A stretch of 64,000 bases of DNA. Source: Algoriphagus locisalis (GTDB lineage: Bacteria > Bacteroidota > Bacteroidia > Cytophagales > Cyclobacteriaceae). The stretch lies in the NCBI RefSeq assembly GCF_900116615.1, contig NZ_FPBF01000003.1, positions 682,001 to 746,000 on the forward strand, read 5' to 3'. The notes under the pieces are model-generated. The model was not told the DNA's origin. It saw only the letters and a program-made list of their open reading frames with translations, and did no database searches. The stretch's first letter is position 1; the number at the start of each line of letters is the position of its first letter. A program made the position numbers and the translations under genes. This document shows positions 8,742 through 16,240 of the stretch, piece by piece.

Positions 8742-10433
8742 TTACCGTAGCGCTCCTTTTTTCATTTCTTTCACAGCATAATCAACTGCCCTAGCTGTCA
8801 AAGCCATGTAGGTGATGGATGGATTCTGCGTTCCAGTCGAAGTCATACAAGCACCGTCGGTGACAAAGACATTCGGAGCCAAATGCATCTGATTAAATCC
8901 ATTGAGTAAAGAAGTCTCTGGATCTCTTCCCATTCTTACTCCTCCCATTTCATGTATATCCAAGCCCGGAGATTGCTTACTATCGCCTTTTCGGATATTC
9001 ACACAGCCTGCTTTGGTCAGCATTTCTTCTCCTTGCTCGTGGAAATCCTGCAAGATTTTCCCGTCATTTTCATCATAACTCACATTAATATGAAGCAATG
9101 GAATACCCCACTCATCTTGCTGATCTGGACTTAGACTGACATGATTTGATTCTTTAGGAATTGTCTCTCCTTGCATCATCATATAAACTGACCAAGGCCC
9201 GGGTTTTGAATTCTCATTCTTAAATTCCGCACCAAAAGGAGCCTCCGGAGCATGTCCAAAACCCGCTCTTCCAGCTGTATAAAAAGTCATGTAGCCACGC
9301 ATAAAGTCCATTTCCTGCTTTTTGACATTTCTGAAATTGGGCATCATCACCGCAGTAGGTCTTCTTCCAAAGTAGTATTTGTCAGCAAACCCTTCGTAAT
9401 TGGCATTGATGGATCCCCGATAGTTATGGAATGCAATGTATTTTCCAAGTACCCCTGAGTCATTCCCAAGCCCATTAGGAAATCTACTTGAAGCACTATT
9501 CAGTAAAATCAAATTGCTGTTTAGAGCAGATGCATTTATGAAAATTACTTCCGCAAAATACTCCGAAGATTCCTTTGTGATGCGATCCACGACACGAACG
9601 CCAGTTGCCTTGCCCTTTTGCTCATCATAAATAATCGAGTGGACAACTGAATCCGGTCTCACAGTCAAATTTCCCGTTTTGGCGGCTGTAGGCAAAGTAG
9701 AAGAATTGGAACTGAAGTAACCTCCAAAAGGACAGCCACGATAACACTGATTTCTTGCCATACATTGCCCTCTCCCTTGGGCGAGATGAACATCTTTTAG
9801 CTCAGTGAGATGAGCGCATCGGCCGATAATTACATCCCGATCATCATAGGCAGCCTTGATCCGCTGCTGAATCTCCTTTTCTACGCAGTTCATTTCCCAT
9901 GCTTTCAAAAACTCCCCATCCGGCAGCGTATCGAGACCTTCATAGCTTCCGCTAATTCCCACAAATTTTTCCACATAGCTATACCAGGGAGCCAAATCTT
10001 CATAGCGAATCGGCCAATCCACTGCAAAACCATCTCGTCCTGGCCCCTCAAAATCATATTTACTCCAGCGCTGAGTTTGTCGCGCCCAAATCAGCGATTT
10101 ACCACCAACCTGATAGCCTCGCACCCAATCAAATGGCTTTTCCTGTACATAAGGATGCTCCGAATCTTTGACAAAAAAATGCTGCGTATCTTCTTTATAA
10201 GCGTAGCAGCGATTTACAACAGGATTCTCAAGTTTATCGGCTCTGGGAATTTGATTGCGATGTGGCATCTCCCAAGGTGCTGCGGTCATCGTGGGATAAT
10301 CCTTCAGGTGTGTGACATCTCTTCCTCGCTCCAGCACCAAAGTTTTCAATCCTTTCTCACAAAGCTCCTTTGCCGCCCAACCTCCACTGATCCCTGAGCC
10401 TACCACAATTGCATCAAATTGATTCGATTTCAT
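8742..10433 (-). CDS. GMC family FAD-dependent oxidoreductase
   Basis: Oxidises an alcohol or sugar, with electrons passing to a cytochrome or quinone in related enzymes. The 563-residue protein opens with the FAD-binding Rossmann motif VVGSGISGGWAAKEL (about 10-25) and LVLERG, carries the GMC segment GGKSLIWARQTQRW (about 112-125), a cysteine-rich patch QCMARNQCYRGCPFGG (about 224-239), and the C-terminal GTQNPSITYMALTARA with the conserved N of GMC enzymes. It resembles the large subunit of gluconate or fructose dehydrogenase in Bacteroidota. The usual small subunit (gluconate dehydrogenase subunit 3, Tat-exported) is not adjacent, and no signal peptide is seen here, which leaves export unexplained. 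Confidence 0.9.
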   Translation of the reverse strand: MKSNQFDAIVVGSGISGGWAAKELCEKGLKTLVLERGRDVTHLKDYPTMTAAPWEMPHRNQIPRADKLENPVVNRCYAYKEDTQHFFVKDSEHPYVQEKPFDWVRGYQVGGKSLIWARQTQRWSKYDFEGPGRDGFAVDWPIRYEDLAPWYSYVEKFVGISGSYEGLDTLPDGEFLKAWEMNCVEKEIQQRIKAAYDDRDVIIGRCAHLTELKDVHLAQGRGQCMARNQCYRGCPFGGYFSSNSSTLPTAAKTGNLTVRPDSVVHSIIYDEQKGKATGVRVVDRITKESSEYFAEVIFINASALNSNLILLNSASSRFPNGLGNDSGVLGKYIAFHNYRGSINANYEGFADKYYFGRRPTAVMMPNFRNVKKQEMDFMRGYMTFYTAGRAGFGHAPEAPFGAEFKNENSKPGPWSVYMMMQGETIPKESNHVSLSPDQQDEWGIPLLHINVSYDENDGKILQDFHEQGEEMLTKAGCVNIRKGDSKQSPGLDIHEMGGVRMGRDPETSLLNGFNQMHLAPNVFVTDGACMTSTGTQNPSITYMALTARAVDYAVKEMKKGALR

Positions 10434-10543
10434 GAAGGAAATTTATTGAAATTAGCGGAGGCTTTTCTTGAAAATTCCACGAAGTTTTCAAAGACATCAT
10501 AAAAAAGGTGGTAGTAAAGTACCGCATTGCCAACCAGAGTATC

Positions 10544-11755
10544 TTATTTTTTACTGAATTTATCCAACAGCTTCTCCCCCCATTTGCTAAGAAAATTCTG
10601 TTCATCTGCTCCCTCTACATCCTCTTCACCTAGTGCATAACCGAGAGGATTGAGGGCAGGCGTAGCATCAAAAACTATCTTTGCTATTCCAGCAATGGGA
10701 ATACTCAGAATCATTCCAACGATACCCCAAATAGATCCTCCAAGTATGACTGCTACAATCGTGACCAGTGGGTTGACCTCAACTTTGCTACCCACCACAT
10801 AGGGCTCCAAAATATAACTTTCAACAAACTGGGCTAATCCGAAGGTCAGTGTCACTCCTACAATCCCTCCCAGTTGTGCGCCTGAAAAAACTGCCATAGT
10901 AAGAGCTAAAACATATCCTATTATATTTCCTACAAAAGGGACCAAGGATAAAACTGCAGCTATTAGACTTATCAAAACGGCGTTTTCAATACCGGAAACA
11001 GACAAACCTATACTATAAATGATAGCTAAAAAGACTATCAGTATAAATCGTCCTACAATAAAATTCAAGGCTAGTTCTATGATATGCTTCATAACTTCCT
11101 CAGCTTCCTCTCGGTTTTGTTTACTGAAAAACCTCAGGATCGAAAGCTTCACTTTCTTTCTATAGAGCAGCAAAAAGAATAAGTAAACCAATGTCAGTGC
11201 AGCACTGGAAAGAAAGCTAAAGAAGTTCATCACTATATTCCCGATTTCCTGAGAAGCATTGGAAACCACCTTCTCTGGCGTAGGCTGTGAATCTGACGTA
11301 GTCTTTTCGCTAGACTGGCTTTCTCCTAGTGATTGGTTAGCCTCAGCTTCAGTGTCATTCTGTGGGGATTGCCCAGAAAAGCCAAACACCCCTAATTGTT
11401 GTTGCAGGTTAAGTCCGGTTTTCTCGGTGACTGTCTTCTGCAACTCCTCCAATTTTGGTTTTGCTTGACGCTTTAACTCAGGCCATCGATCAGAGATATT
11501 TGCCACTTGCGCAGAAATAATGAGAAAGAAAGACACGAAAACTAAAAAACTCAAAAGCACACTTAAAAGTGCTGAAAGGCCTCTAGGAAACTTCCAGCTT
11601 TCCATTCTTCTACATAGAGGAATACAAATCAAGGTCAACAAAGCAGCGATAGCTAGAGGTTTTAAAAAGCCCCCTGCCTCAATAATTCCCACAACAGAAA
11701 AGTACGTACCCAAGACTAAGAGTGTAATTATAAGAAGTATTTCCTTTGATTTCAT
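10544..11755 (-). CDS. AI-2E family transporter (TqsA/PerM-like permease)
   Basis: A 403-residue polytopic membrane protein with N-terminal helices (about 5-25, 30-48, 60-85), a large soluble segment, and five further helices after residue 175, ending in the family's hydrophobic repeats (SLIAAVLSLVPFVGNIIGY, GSIWGIVGMILSIPIAGI). The soluble segment holds a low-complexity Q/S/E/T-rich stretch (about 125-168) absent from compact relatives. The family includes the AI-2 exporter TqsA and Na+/H+ antiporter-like members, so the substrate is open. Its start codon lies inside a tandem duplication that copies the upstream leader. Confidence 0.88.
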   Translation of the reverse strand: MKSKEILLIITLLVLGTYFSVVGIIEAGGFLKPLAIAALLTLICIPLCRRMESWKFPRGLSALLSVLLSFLVFVSFFLIISAQVANISDRWPELKRQAKPKLEELQKTVTEKTGLNLQQQLGVFGFSGQSPQNDTEAEANQSLGESQSSEKTTSDSQPTPEKVVSNASQEIGNIVMNFFSFLSSAALTLVYLFFLLLYRKKVKLSILRFFSKQNREEAEEVMKHIIELALNFIVGRFILIVFLAIIYSIGLSVSGIENAVLISLIAAVLSLVPFVGNIIGYVLALTMAVFSGAQLGGIVGVTLTFGLAQFVESYILEPYVVGSKVEVNPLVTIVAVILGGSIWGIVGMILSIPIAGIAKIVFDATPALNPLGYALGEEDVEGADEQNFLSKWGEKLLDKFSKK

Positions 11756-11876
11756 ATGTTTATTTTTGTTTTTTTATGGTCATATGGAATCTCGCATGAG
11801 AAATAATCATCCTTGTGTTTTACTATCTTCGACATGCTCGATTTCATATGTTTATAATTTGATTTTTAAAGGCCAT

Positions 11877-11892
11877 CCCGATAGCTATCGGG
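11877..11892. repeat. 16-bp perfect palindrome CCCGATAGCTATCGGG
   Basis: A perfect palindrome present in the outer copy of the duplicated leader and absent from the inner copy, so it looks like a discrete insertion or deletion. Short palindromes of this kind are often dispersed in Bacteroidota intergenic DNA. Confidence 0.7.
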
Positions 11893-11942
11893 AGGAATCT
11901 CGCACGGTGAATAATCATTCTTCTGTGTGTCGTTTTCGACAT

Positions 11943-11963
11943 GCCTGTCTGCCTCAGGCAGGC
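11943..11963. repeat. 21-bp palindrome with CTGCCTCAGGCAG core
   Basis: Arms GCCTG and CAGGC enclose a CTG-CCT-CAG core, with a single T-G pair in one arm. Like the palindrome at 11877 it is present in only one of the two leader copies. Confidence 0.65.
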
Positions 11964-11973
11964 TCGATTTCAT

Positions 11974-12607
11974 TTCAGTAATTTAAATAAAGTGTCTGAC
12001 AACCCTGATTGTAACCTCACAAAACTCCGGAGCAGGGTATCTCCCATAGTTTAACACAAGCATCATCAATGACAAATGGAGGATTGATTGGGAAGGTTGC
12101 CACATACTATTTTGAATAGTTGGCTTGTGGATTTCCATCGTATGGATCAATCATACAGCCAAAAGCGGAAATAGGTCTTTCTTAAGCGGATTCAGCCACT
12201 TAATGCTATTGAAGATCGTAAAATCAGCCTTCCTACAGGTCTTGTGTGAAAAAATATTCCCAAATCGAGCCTACAGTACACGACTGTGATCTCTTGAACT
12301 AAAAAAACAAGAACATGCAGATTTATGAGTTATTTGAAGCTGGACAACACTTAAACTAAAACCCTCCTTACCCCTAGCAGTCAGTTCGCAGACCTCATTT
12401 TCAGAACTTTTCCAAGTTGTTGATTTCCTCAAATCTACTCCTCAAAATGAGTAAAATTAGTCTCTCATTTGCCAGGCATGAATTTAGAAACTGCCTTTTA
12501 AAGACTTTTGAAGAGGCTTTTGCTTTTGGTTACTTTTTTGAATTAACAAGTGATATCTCCATTATCATGAAGAGTTTTAAAGTATAGAAACCAAAAATCC
12601 AACTATT
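11974..12607. other. Long noncoding stretch with a possible gene remnant
   Basis: No intact gene was found over about 630 bases. The left part (12017-12229) gives protein-like fragments on the minus strand in two frames (next entry). The right part (about 12300-12600) shows nothing except a leader to the gene at 12608. Confidence 0.45.
12017..12229 (-). pseudogene. Possible decayed coding fragment, family unknown
   Basis: Minus-strand translation gives plausible protein text in two frames: SIKWLNPLKKDLFPLL (about 12165-12212), and ISAFGCMIDPYDGNPQANYS followed by a stop and YVATFPINPPFVIDDACVKL (12017-12181). The frame change and the internal stop suggest a relic. The text could also be chance in a low-stop region; I do not recognise the family. 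Confidence 0.2.
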
Positions 12608-13303
12608 ATGAACCCTGACTTAAGTGCAGCAAAAATCCCTTCAGAACTGGAATGTGCAACTTGGTTTCGCGTAAAAAGCAAACGAGAAGTAAATCTCGAA
12701 ATTGAAAGACTCAAATCTGAGGGGGTCACTTCTCTGAAGCTTGGCATAGAATGCACAAAATTCAACACCAAAAACGGCTTAAAGTGGTACGATTGGCTTG
12801 TTCCTACTTTGGCAAAAAACTTTAATCTTGAACTTTGCTTTGATAATTTTTCAAGTGAGAGAATTAAGACATCCTATCGGAAACATAGCTTCTCTGAGAT
12901 TGTGGAGCACTTTATTCTCAGACATGGGCAATATTTCAACCTTATAGAACTCTGGAGGAATCCTTCTATAAGGCAAAAAGAAGAAATGTTTGAAAACATT
13001 TTCACTGAAGACGTGGTGTTCACAGCTACTTGGGCTCAGTACCATGGAAAAAAGGTGGGCTTAGGAGGAATTCAGACTGTGGATTTTGAATGGATCACAA
13101 AATTGATCTCCAGCCACTTTCTCAACACCATAGAATACCTGCAGCTCGACATGGAATCTGAAGATGAATGGAGCAGGAACAGTAAGTTTTATGAAAAGGC
13201 TTTGCAGGGACTATTTTCAGCTAAAGGTGTGAACACTCGGATAAAAACATCAGAAACTCCTACGCTTGTCCTCCAGCCATCTACCAAAAATATAGCGTGT
13301 TGA
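12608..13303 (+). CDS. Degenerate glycosidase-like TIM-barrel protein (beta-xylosidase / CDP-paratose epimerase-associated type)
   Basis: A 231-residue cytoplasmic protein without signal peptide. It follows the pattern of the GH39-like barrel found beside or fused to sugar epimerases: an N-terminal ATWF block, LKSEGVTSLKLGIE, WYDWLVPTLAKNFNLELCF (about 58-77), then RHGQYFNLIELW (about 101-112) and GKKVGLGGIQ (about 142-151). In that family ELW is followed by the catalytic Asn-Glu-Pro; here the text is ELWRNPS, so the catalytic Glu is lost, and the second half is shortened. Probably not a working glycosidase; it may be a binding or structural remnant. It precedes the SbnA-like gene by 106 bp in the same direction and may be the first gene of that operon. 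The family call is from memory of motifs, so moderate. Confidence 0.55.
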   Translation: MNPDLSAAKIPSELECATWFRVKSKREVNLEIERLKSEGVTSLKLGIECTKFNTKNGLKWYDWLVPTLAKNFNLELCFDNFSSERIKTSYRKHSFSEIVEHFILRHGQYFNLIELWRNPSIRQKEEMFENIFTEDVVFTATWAQYHGKKVGLGGIQTVDFEWITKLISSHFLNTIEYLQLDMESEDEWSRNSKFYEKALQGLFSAKGVNTRIKTSETPTLVLQPSTKNIAC

Positions 13304-13409
13304 TAGATACCAATTGGTGATAATTAACCCAAAAAATCAGCCTTAGATAAGCAAAAAGAAGCAATCTGAAAATTGCATAAAAGCACTGACTCCTCTAATT
13401 CAACCAACT

Positions 13410-14393
13410 ATGACCTATCCACACCAACCTTACTTTTCCAGAATACTAGATGCTGTCGGAGGAACTCCACTGATCAGGCTAAACAGATTATTTCCAAAAT
13501 CTAAATTCAAGGTATTTGCAAAAATGGAAGCCTTCAACCCGGGAGGTAGTATCAAAGACAGAACAGCCCTCCAGCTGATCACTCACGCAATGGAAAACGG
13601 GCAATTGAAAAAGGGTGATACAGTAGTAGAATCCAGCTCGGGCAATATGGCAATAGGTCTGGCACAAACCTGCAACTATTTCGGCTTGAAACTAGAAGTA
13701 GTGGTAGATCCCATGGTAAACCAACAAAACATCAAAATCATCAAAGCCTATGGCGCTAAAGTAAACTATGTAACTGTGCCAGCCGAAGTAGGTGGGTTTC
13801 TTCAAGCACGACTTGATAGAGTTCAGCAATTAATAGCTTCCAACCCCAGAAGCTTCTGGACGAATCAGTACGCAAATCATCAAAACCCGACGGCACATAA
13901 GCAAACGATGCATGAGATAGTGAAGGATCTGGGTCAGGCTCCCGATTATCTATTTGCTGCTACCAGCACCTGTGGCACGCTCATGGGCTGCGCTGAGTAC
14001 ATTAAAATGAATAAGCTAAAGACCAAGATAATCGCTGTGGATGCAGTGGGCAGCGTGATTTTCGGAACACCCGCCGGAGAAAGGAAGATCCCAGGCCACG
14101 GTGCAGGTAGAGAATCCCAATTTTTGAAGCGAGATTCAATTTACGATGTAGTTCACGTGAGCGATTCAGAATGCGTAGCCGGCTGTCACAGACTTTTAGA
14201 TTCAGAAGCGATTCTTTGCGGAGGATCTTCAGGAGCAGTAACTCATGCGGTAGAAAAATTCTCTTCCCAGATACCCGAGGGTTCCAGCATCGCAATGATC
14301 CTCTGTGATCGTGGGGAACGGTACCTGGACACTATTTACAACGAAAACTGGGTAAGCGAAAATATTGATCAGCTAGAGCATACCCTGATCTAA
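13410..14393 (+). CDS. PLP-dependent cysteine synthase-family enzyme, SbnA-like
   Basis: Fold-type II PLP enzyme of 327 residues. The Schiff-base lysine is in NPGGSIKDRTAL (K at about 48), the phosphate/substrate loop is ESSSGNMAIGLAQ (about 76-88), and the C-terminal PLP-ring motif is CGGSSGAVTHA. Cysteine synthases normally have T-S-G-N in the loop; SSSGN is seen in SbnA-type enzymes, which join O-phosphoserine and glutamate to make the precursor of L-2,3-diaminopropionate. Next come an FAD/NAD(P)-binding protein (32 bp gap) and a type III PLP decarboxylase, so it likely feeds an amino-acid-derived metabolite rather than cysteine. No sbnB-like dehydrogenase is present. The exact substrates are inference. 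Confidence 0.8.
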   Translation: MTYPHQPYFSRILDAVGGTPLIRLNRLFPKSKFKVFAKMEAFNPGGSIKDRTALQLITHAMENGQLKKGDTVVESSSGNMAIGLAQTCNYFGLKLEVVVDPMVNQQNIKIIKAYGAKVNYVTVPAEVGGFLQARLDRVQQLIASNPRSFWTNQYANHQNPTAHKQTMHEIVKDLGQAPDYLFAATSTCGTLMGCAEYIKMNKLKTKIIAVDAVGSVIFGTPAGERKIPGHGAGRESQFLKRDSIYDVVHVSDSECVAGCHRLLDSEAILCGGSSGAVTHAVEKFSSQIPEGSSIAMILCDRGERYLDTIYNENWVSENIDQLEHTLI

Positions 14394-14425
14394 AGACACG
14401 TAGCACTCACAAAGAAAGAATCAAA

Positions 14426-16240
14426 ATGACAGAAGAAGAAATTAAGGTAAAGATTGGCATTATAGGACTTGGACCAAAAGGACTCTACGGTTTAGAGCGT
14501 CTGCTTGCTAATCTAGTAAAGGGCAAGGAAGCAATTCCGATTGAAATTCATCTGTTCAATAAATCTAATTCCTTTGGAGCAGGGGACATTTACAGGGTTG
14601 ATCAACCTGGATTTCTGATGATGAATTATGTAAATGGCTACATCAACATGTGGCCTGATCAATTGCCAGAACCCATTGTTTCCCATCCAAAATCTTTCGT
14701 CGAATGGCTTAGAGATCATAACCATGAATTCCCAGAGGCAAGTGCTTATACTTTTTCGTCACGCGCTACTGTAGGAAGATACCTGACCGAAGGATTCAAT
14801 GCTCTAATCGATGCTTGCCCATCATATATCAGCCTAATCAAGCATGTGGGTGAAGTGAAGGATATAGATAAATCGGATGATCATTATCATATCAGCTACC
14901 AAGAGTCATCATCAGGTTCAGAATTTATGGAAAAAGGATTTCAAAATATCCTGATTGCTACTGGGCATCCTTGTATAAATGACCCTGAAAATCATTCTAG
15001 CTCCAATTATATAGATTTTATTTATCCTGTTACTCAGCGATTAGCCCAAGTAACAGCGGGAAGCACAGTGGCGATCAAAGGAATGGGATTAACTTTTATA
15101 GATGCTGTTCTTGCCCTTACAGAAGGCAGAAATGGTAAATTCAAGGAAGATAACTATGGGATTCTGACTTACCTCAAATCCGGGGAAGAACCTAAGATAA
15201 TTTACCCCTTTTCAAAATCCGGTTTGCCGATGATTCCTAGAGGCAACACATTTGGAAAACCTCTCCATTCCCCGCTTTTCTTCACCAAAGAATCACTGGA
15301 TTTTGTAGAAGCTCTAGATGGAAAACATGATTTTGAAAGACAAATTCTCCCCTTGATTGAAGAGGAATTCAAAGCTGTGTATTATTCCAAATTATTCCTA
15401 TCCAAAGGACTTGAGCTCAAATTGAGCCGGGATTTTGCCGAAGTGGCACTTCAAATCGAACATTTCCATGAGCAATTTCCTGATATAATCAGATTTGATT
15501 TCAACAGTTTTCTTGAAGCATCACCAACTGGAGAAGATGTGCATTCATCCACCCTGAAGTATATTCAAGAAAGTATTCTAGAGGCTGAGATTGGTATAGA
15601 GAAAAGTGCCTTTGCTGCCACTGCGGACCTCTGGAGACATCTGAGTGAATCCTTTAATGAGCTGTATAAATTCGGTGGTCTAAAACCTCAGTCCCAAAGG
15701 GTTTTTCTTGAAAAATATGCAGGTCACCTAAATAGGATCTCCTACGGACCACCCATTGAAAACATGAAGAAAATCGAAGCAATAGCTAAAGCCGGCTTAA
15801 TCGATTTTTCTTTTGCGCAGAATCCGGAAATCTCTGCATCCACCACCTATAGTCTTACTAATAAAGAACAAAAATCCATTCAAGCTGAATTCCTGATAGA
15901 TGCTCGAATCCCGAAAATAAACCTGAATCGTTGTGCTGGCGGTTTTTTTGGCAATTTGATAGAGAAAGGCCTAATCCATCCCTATACAAATCGGCAAGAA
16001 GGACGTCTGGATTATCGACCCGGCTGCATAGCTATCAATGAAAAAGGACATCCTATAGATGAAACTGAATCTGCCAACAGCGCCATAACCTTCACTGGAA
16101 CACCCACAGAAGGCCTTACCTATGATAATGACAGCCTTTCACGCAAAAGAAATGACTTTGTCAGCGCTTGGGCAAAAGAAGTGACAGAATCAGTTCAAAC
16201 CATCGCAGCCCAATCACAACTCAACTCAAACCTTTACTAA
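14426..16240 (+). CDS. FAD/NAD(P)-binding protein (NAD_binding_9 type), operon-associated
   Basis: A 604-residue cytoplasmic protein. It opens with a dinucleotide-binding motif IGIIGLGPKGLYGLERLL (about 10-27), then NSFGAGDIYRVDQPGFLMMN (about 46-66), typical of the Pfam NAD_binding_9 group that covers poorly characterised FAD/NAD(P) proteins, then ILIATGHP (about 174-181) and a second glycine motif VAIKGMGLTFIDAVLALTEG (about 212-231). A long C-terminal region has no domain I recognise. Its stop overlaps the next start (TAATG at 16238-16242), which suggests coupled translation with the decarboxylase. It may hydroxylate or oxidise the amino-acid product and could take the place of SbnB; this is a hypothesis. 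Confidence 0.78.
   Translation: MTEEEIKVKIGIIGLGPKGLYGLERLLANLVKGKEAIPIEIHLFNKSNSFGAGDIYRVDQPGFLMMNYVNGYINMWPDQLPEPIVSHPKSFVEWLRDHNHEFPEASAYTFSSRATVGRYLTEGFNALIDACPSYISLIKHVGEVKDIDKSDDHYHISYQESSSGSEFMEKGFQNILIATGHPCINDPENHSSSNYIDFIYPVTQRLAQVTAGSTVAIKGMGLTFIDAVLALTEGRNGKFKEDNYGILTYLKSGEEPKIIYPFSKSGLPMIPRGNTFGKPLHSPLFFTKESLDFVEALDGKHDFERQILPLIEEEFKAVYYSKLFLSKGLELKLSRDFAEVALQIEHFHEQFPDIIRFDFNSFLEASPTGEDVHSSTLKYIQESILEAEIGIEKSAFAATADLWRHLSESFNELYKFGGLKPQSQRVFLEKYAGHLNRISYGPPIENMKKIEAIAKAGLIDFSFAQNPEISASTTYSLTNKEQKSIQAEFLIDARIPKINLNRCAGGFFGNLIEKGLIHPYTNRQEGRLDYRPGCIAINEKGHPIDETESANSAITFTGTPTEGLTYDNDSLSRKRNDFVSAWAKEVTESVQTIAAQSQLNSNLY

Larger units (their letters stand above)
11748..11973 (-). repeat. 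Tandemly duplicated leader of the AI-2E gene, one copy carrying two extra palindromes
   Basis: Two imperfect copies (11748-11839 and 11840-11965), plus a short third start (11966-11973), share GATTTCATATGTTTAT, GGAATCTCGCA, AATAATCAT, TTGTGT and TTCGACATGC in the same order. The outer copy additionally holds CCCGATAGCTATCGGG (11877-11892) and a second palindrome (11943-11963) at points where the inner copy has nothing. The first bases are the AI-2E start codon region, so the duplication repeats that gene's 5' end. Confidence 0.75.

Noticed and set aside
8696-8747. CGGTAAG / CTTACCG inverted repeat at the YdeI and GMC stop codons
   Set aside because: Seven-bp arms with a 38-nt loop and no T-run are too weak to call a terminator.
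11755-11847. 31-residue frame MKSSMSKIVK... ending in an ATGA overlap with the AI-2E start, and a related 35-residue frame at 11866-11973
   Set aside because: Both start with MKSS and share CEIP, but the resemblance follows from the DNA duplication. The palindrome insertions are not multiples of three, so no coding constraint is evident.
11520-11981. Open frame on the plus strand across the AI-2E start and duplicated leader
   Set aside because: It is antisense to a real membrane gene and to repeats; its composition is not protein-like.
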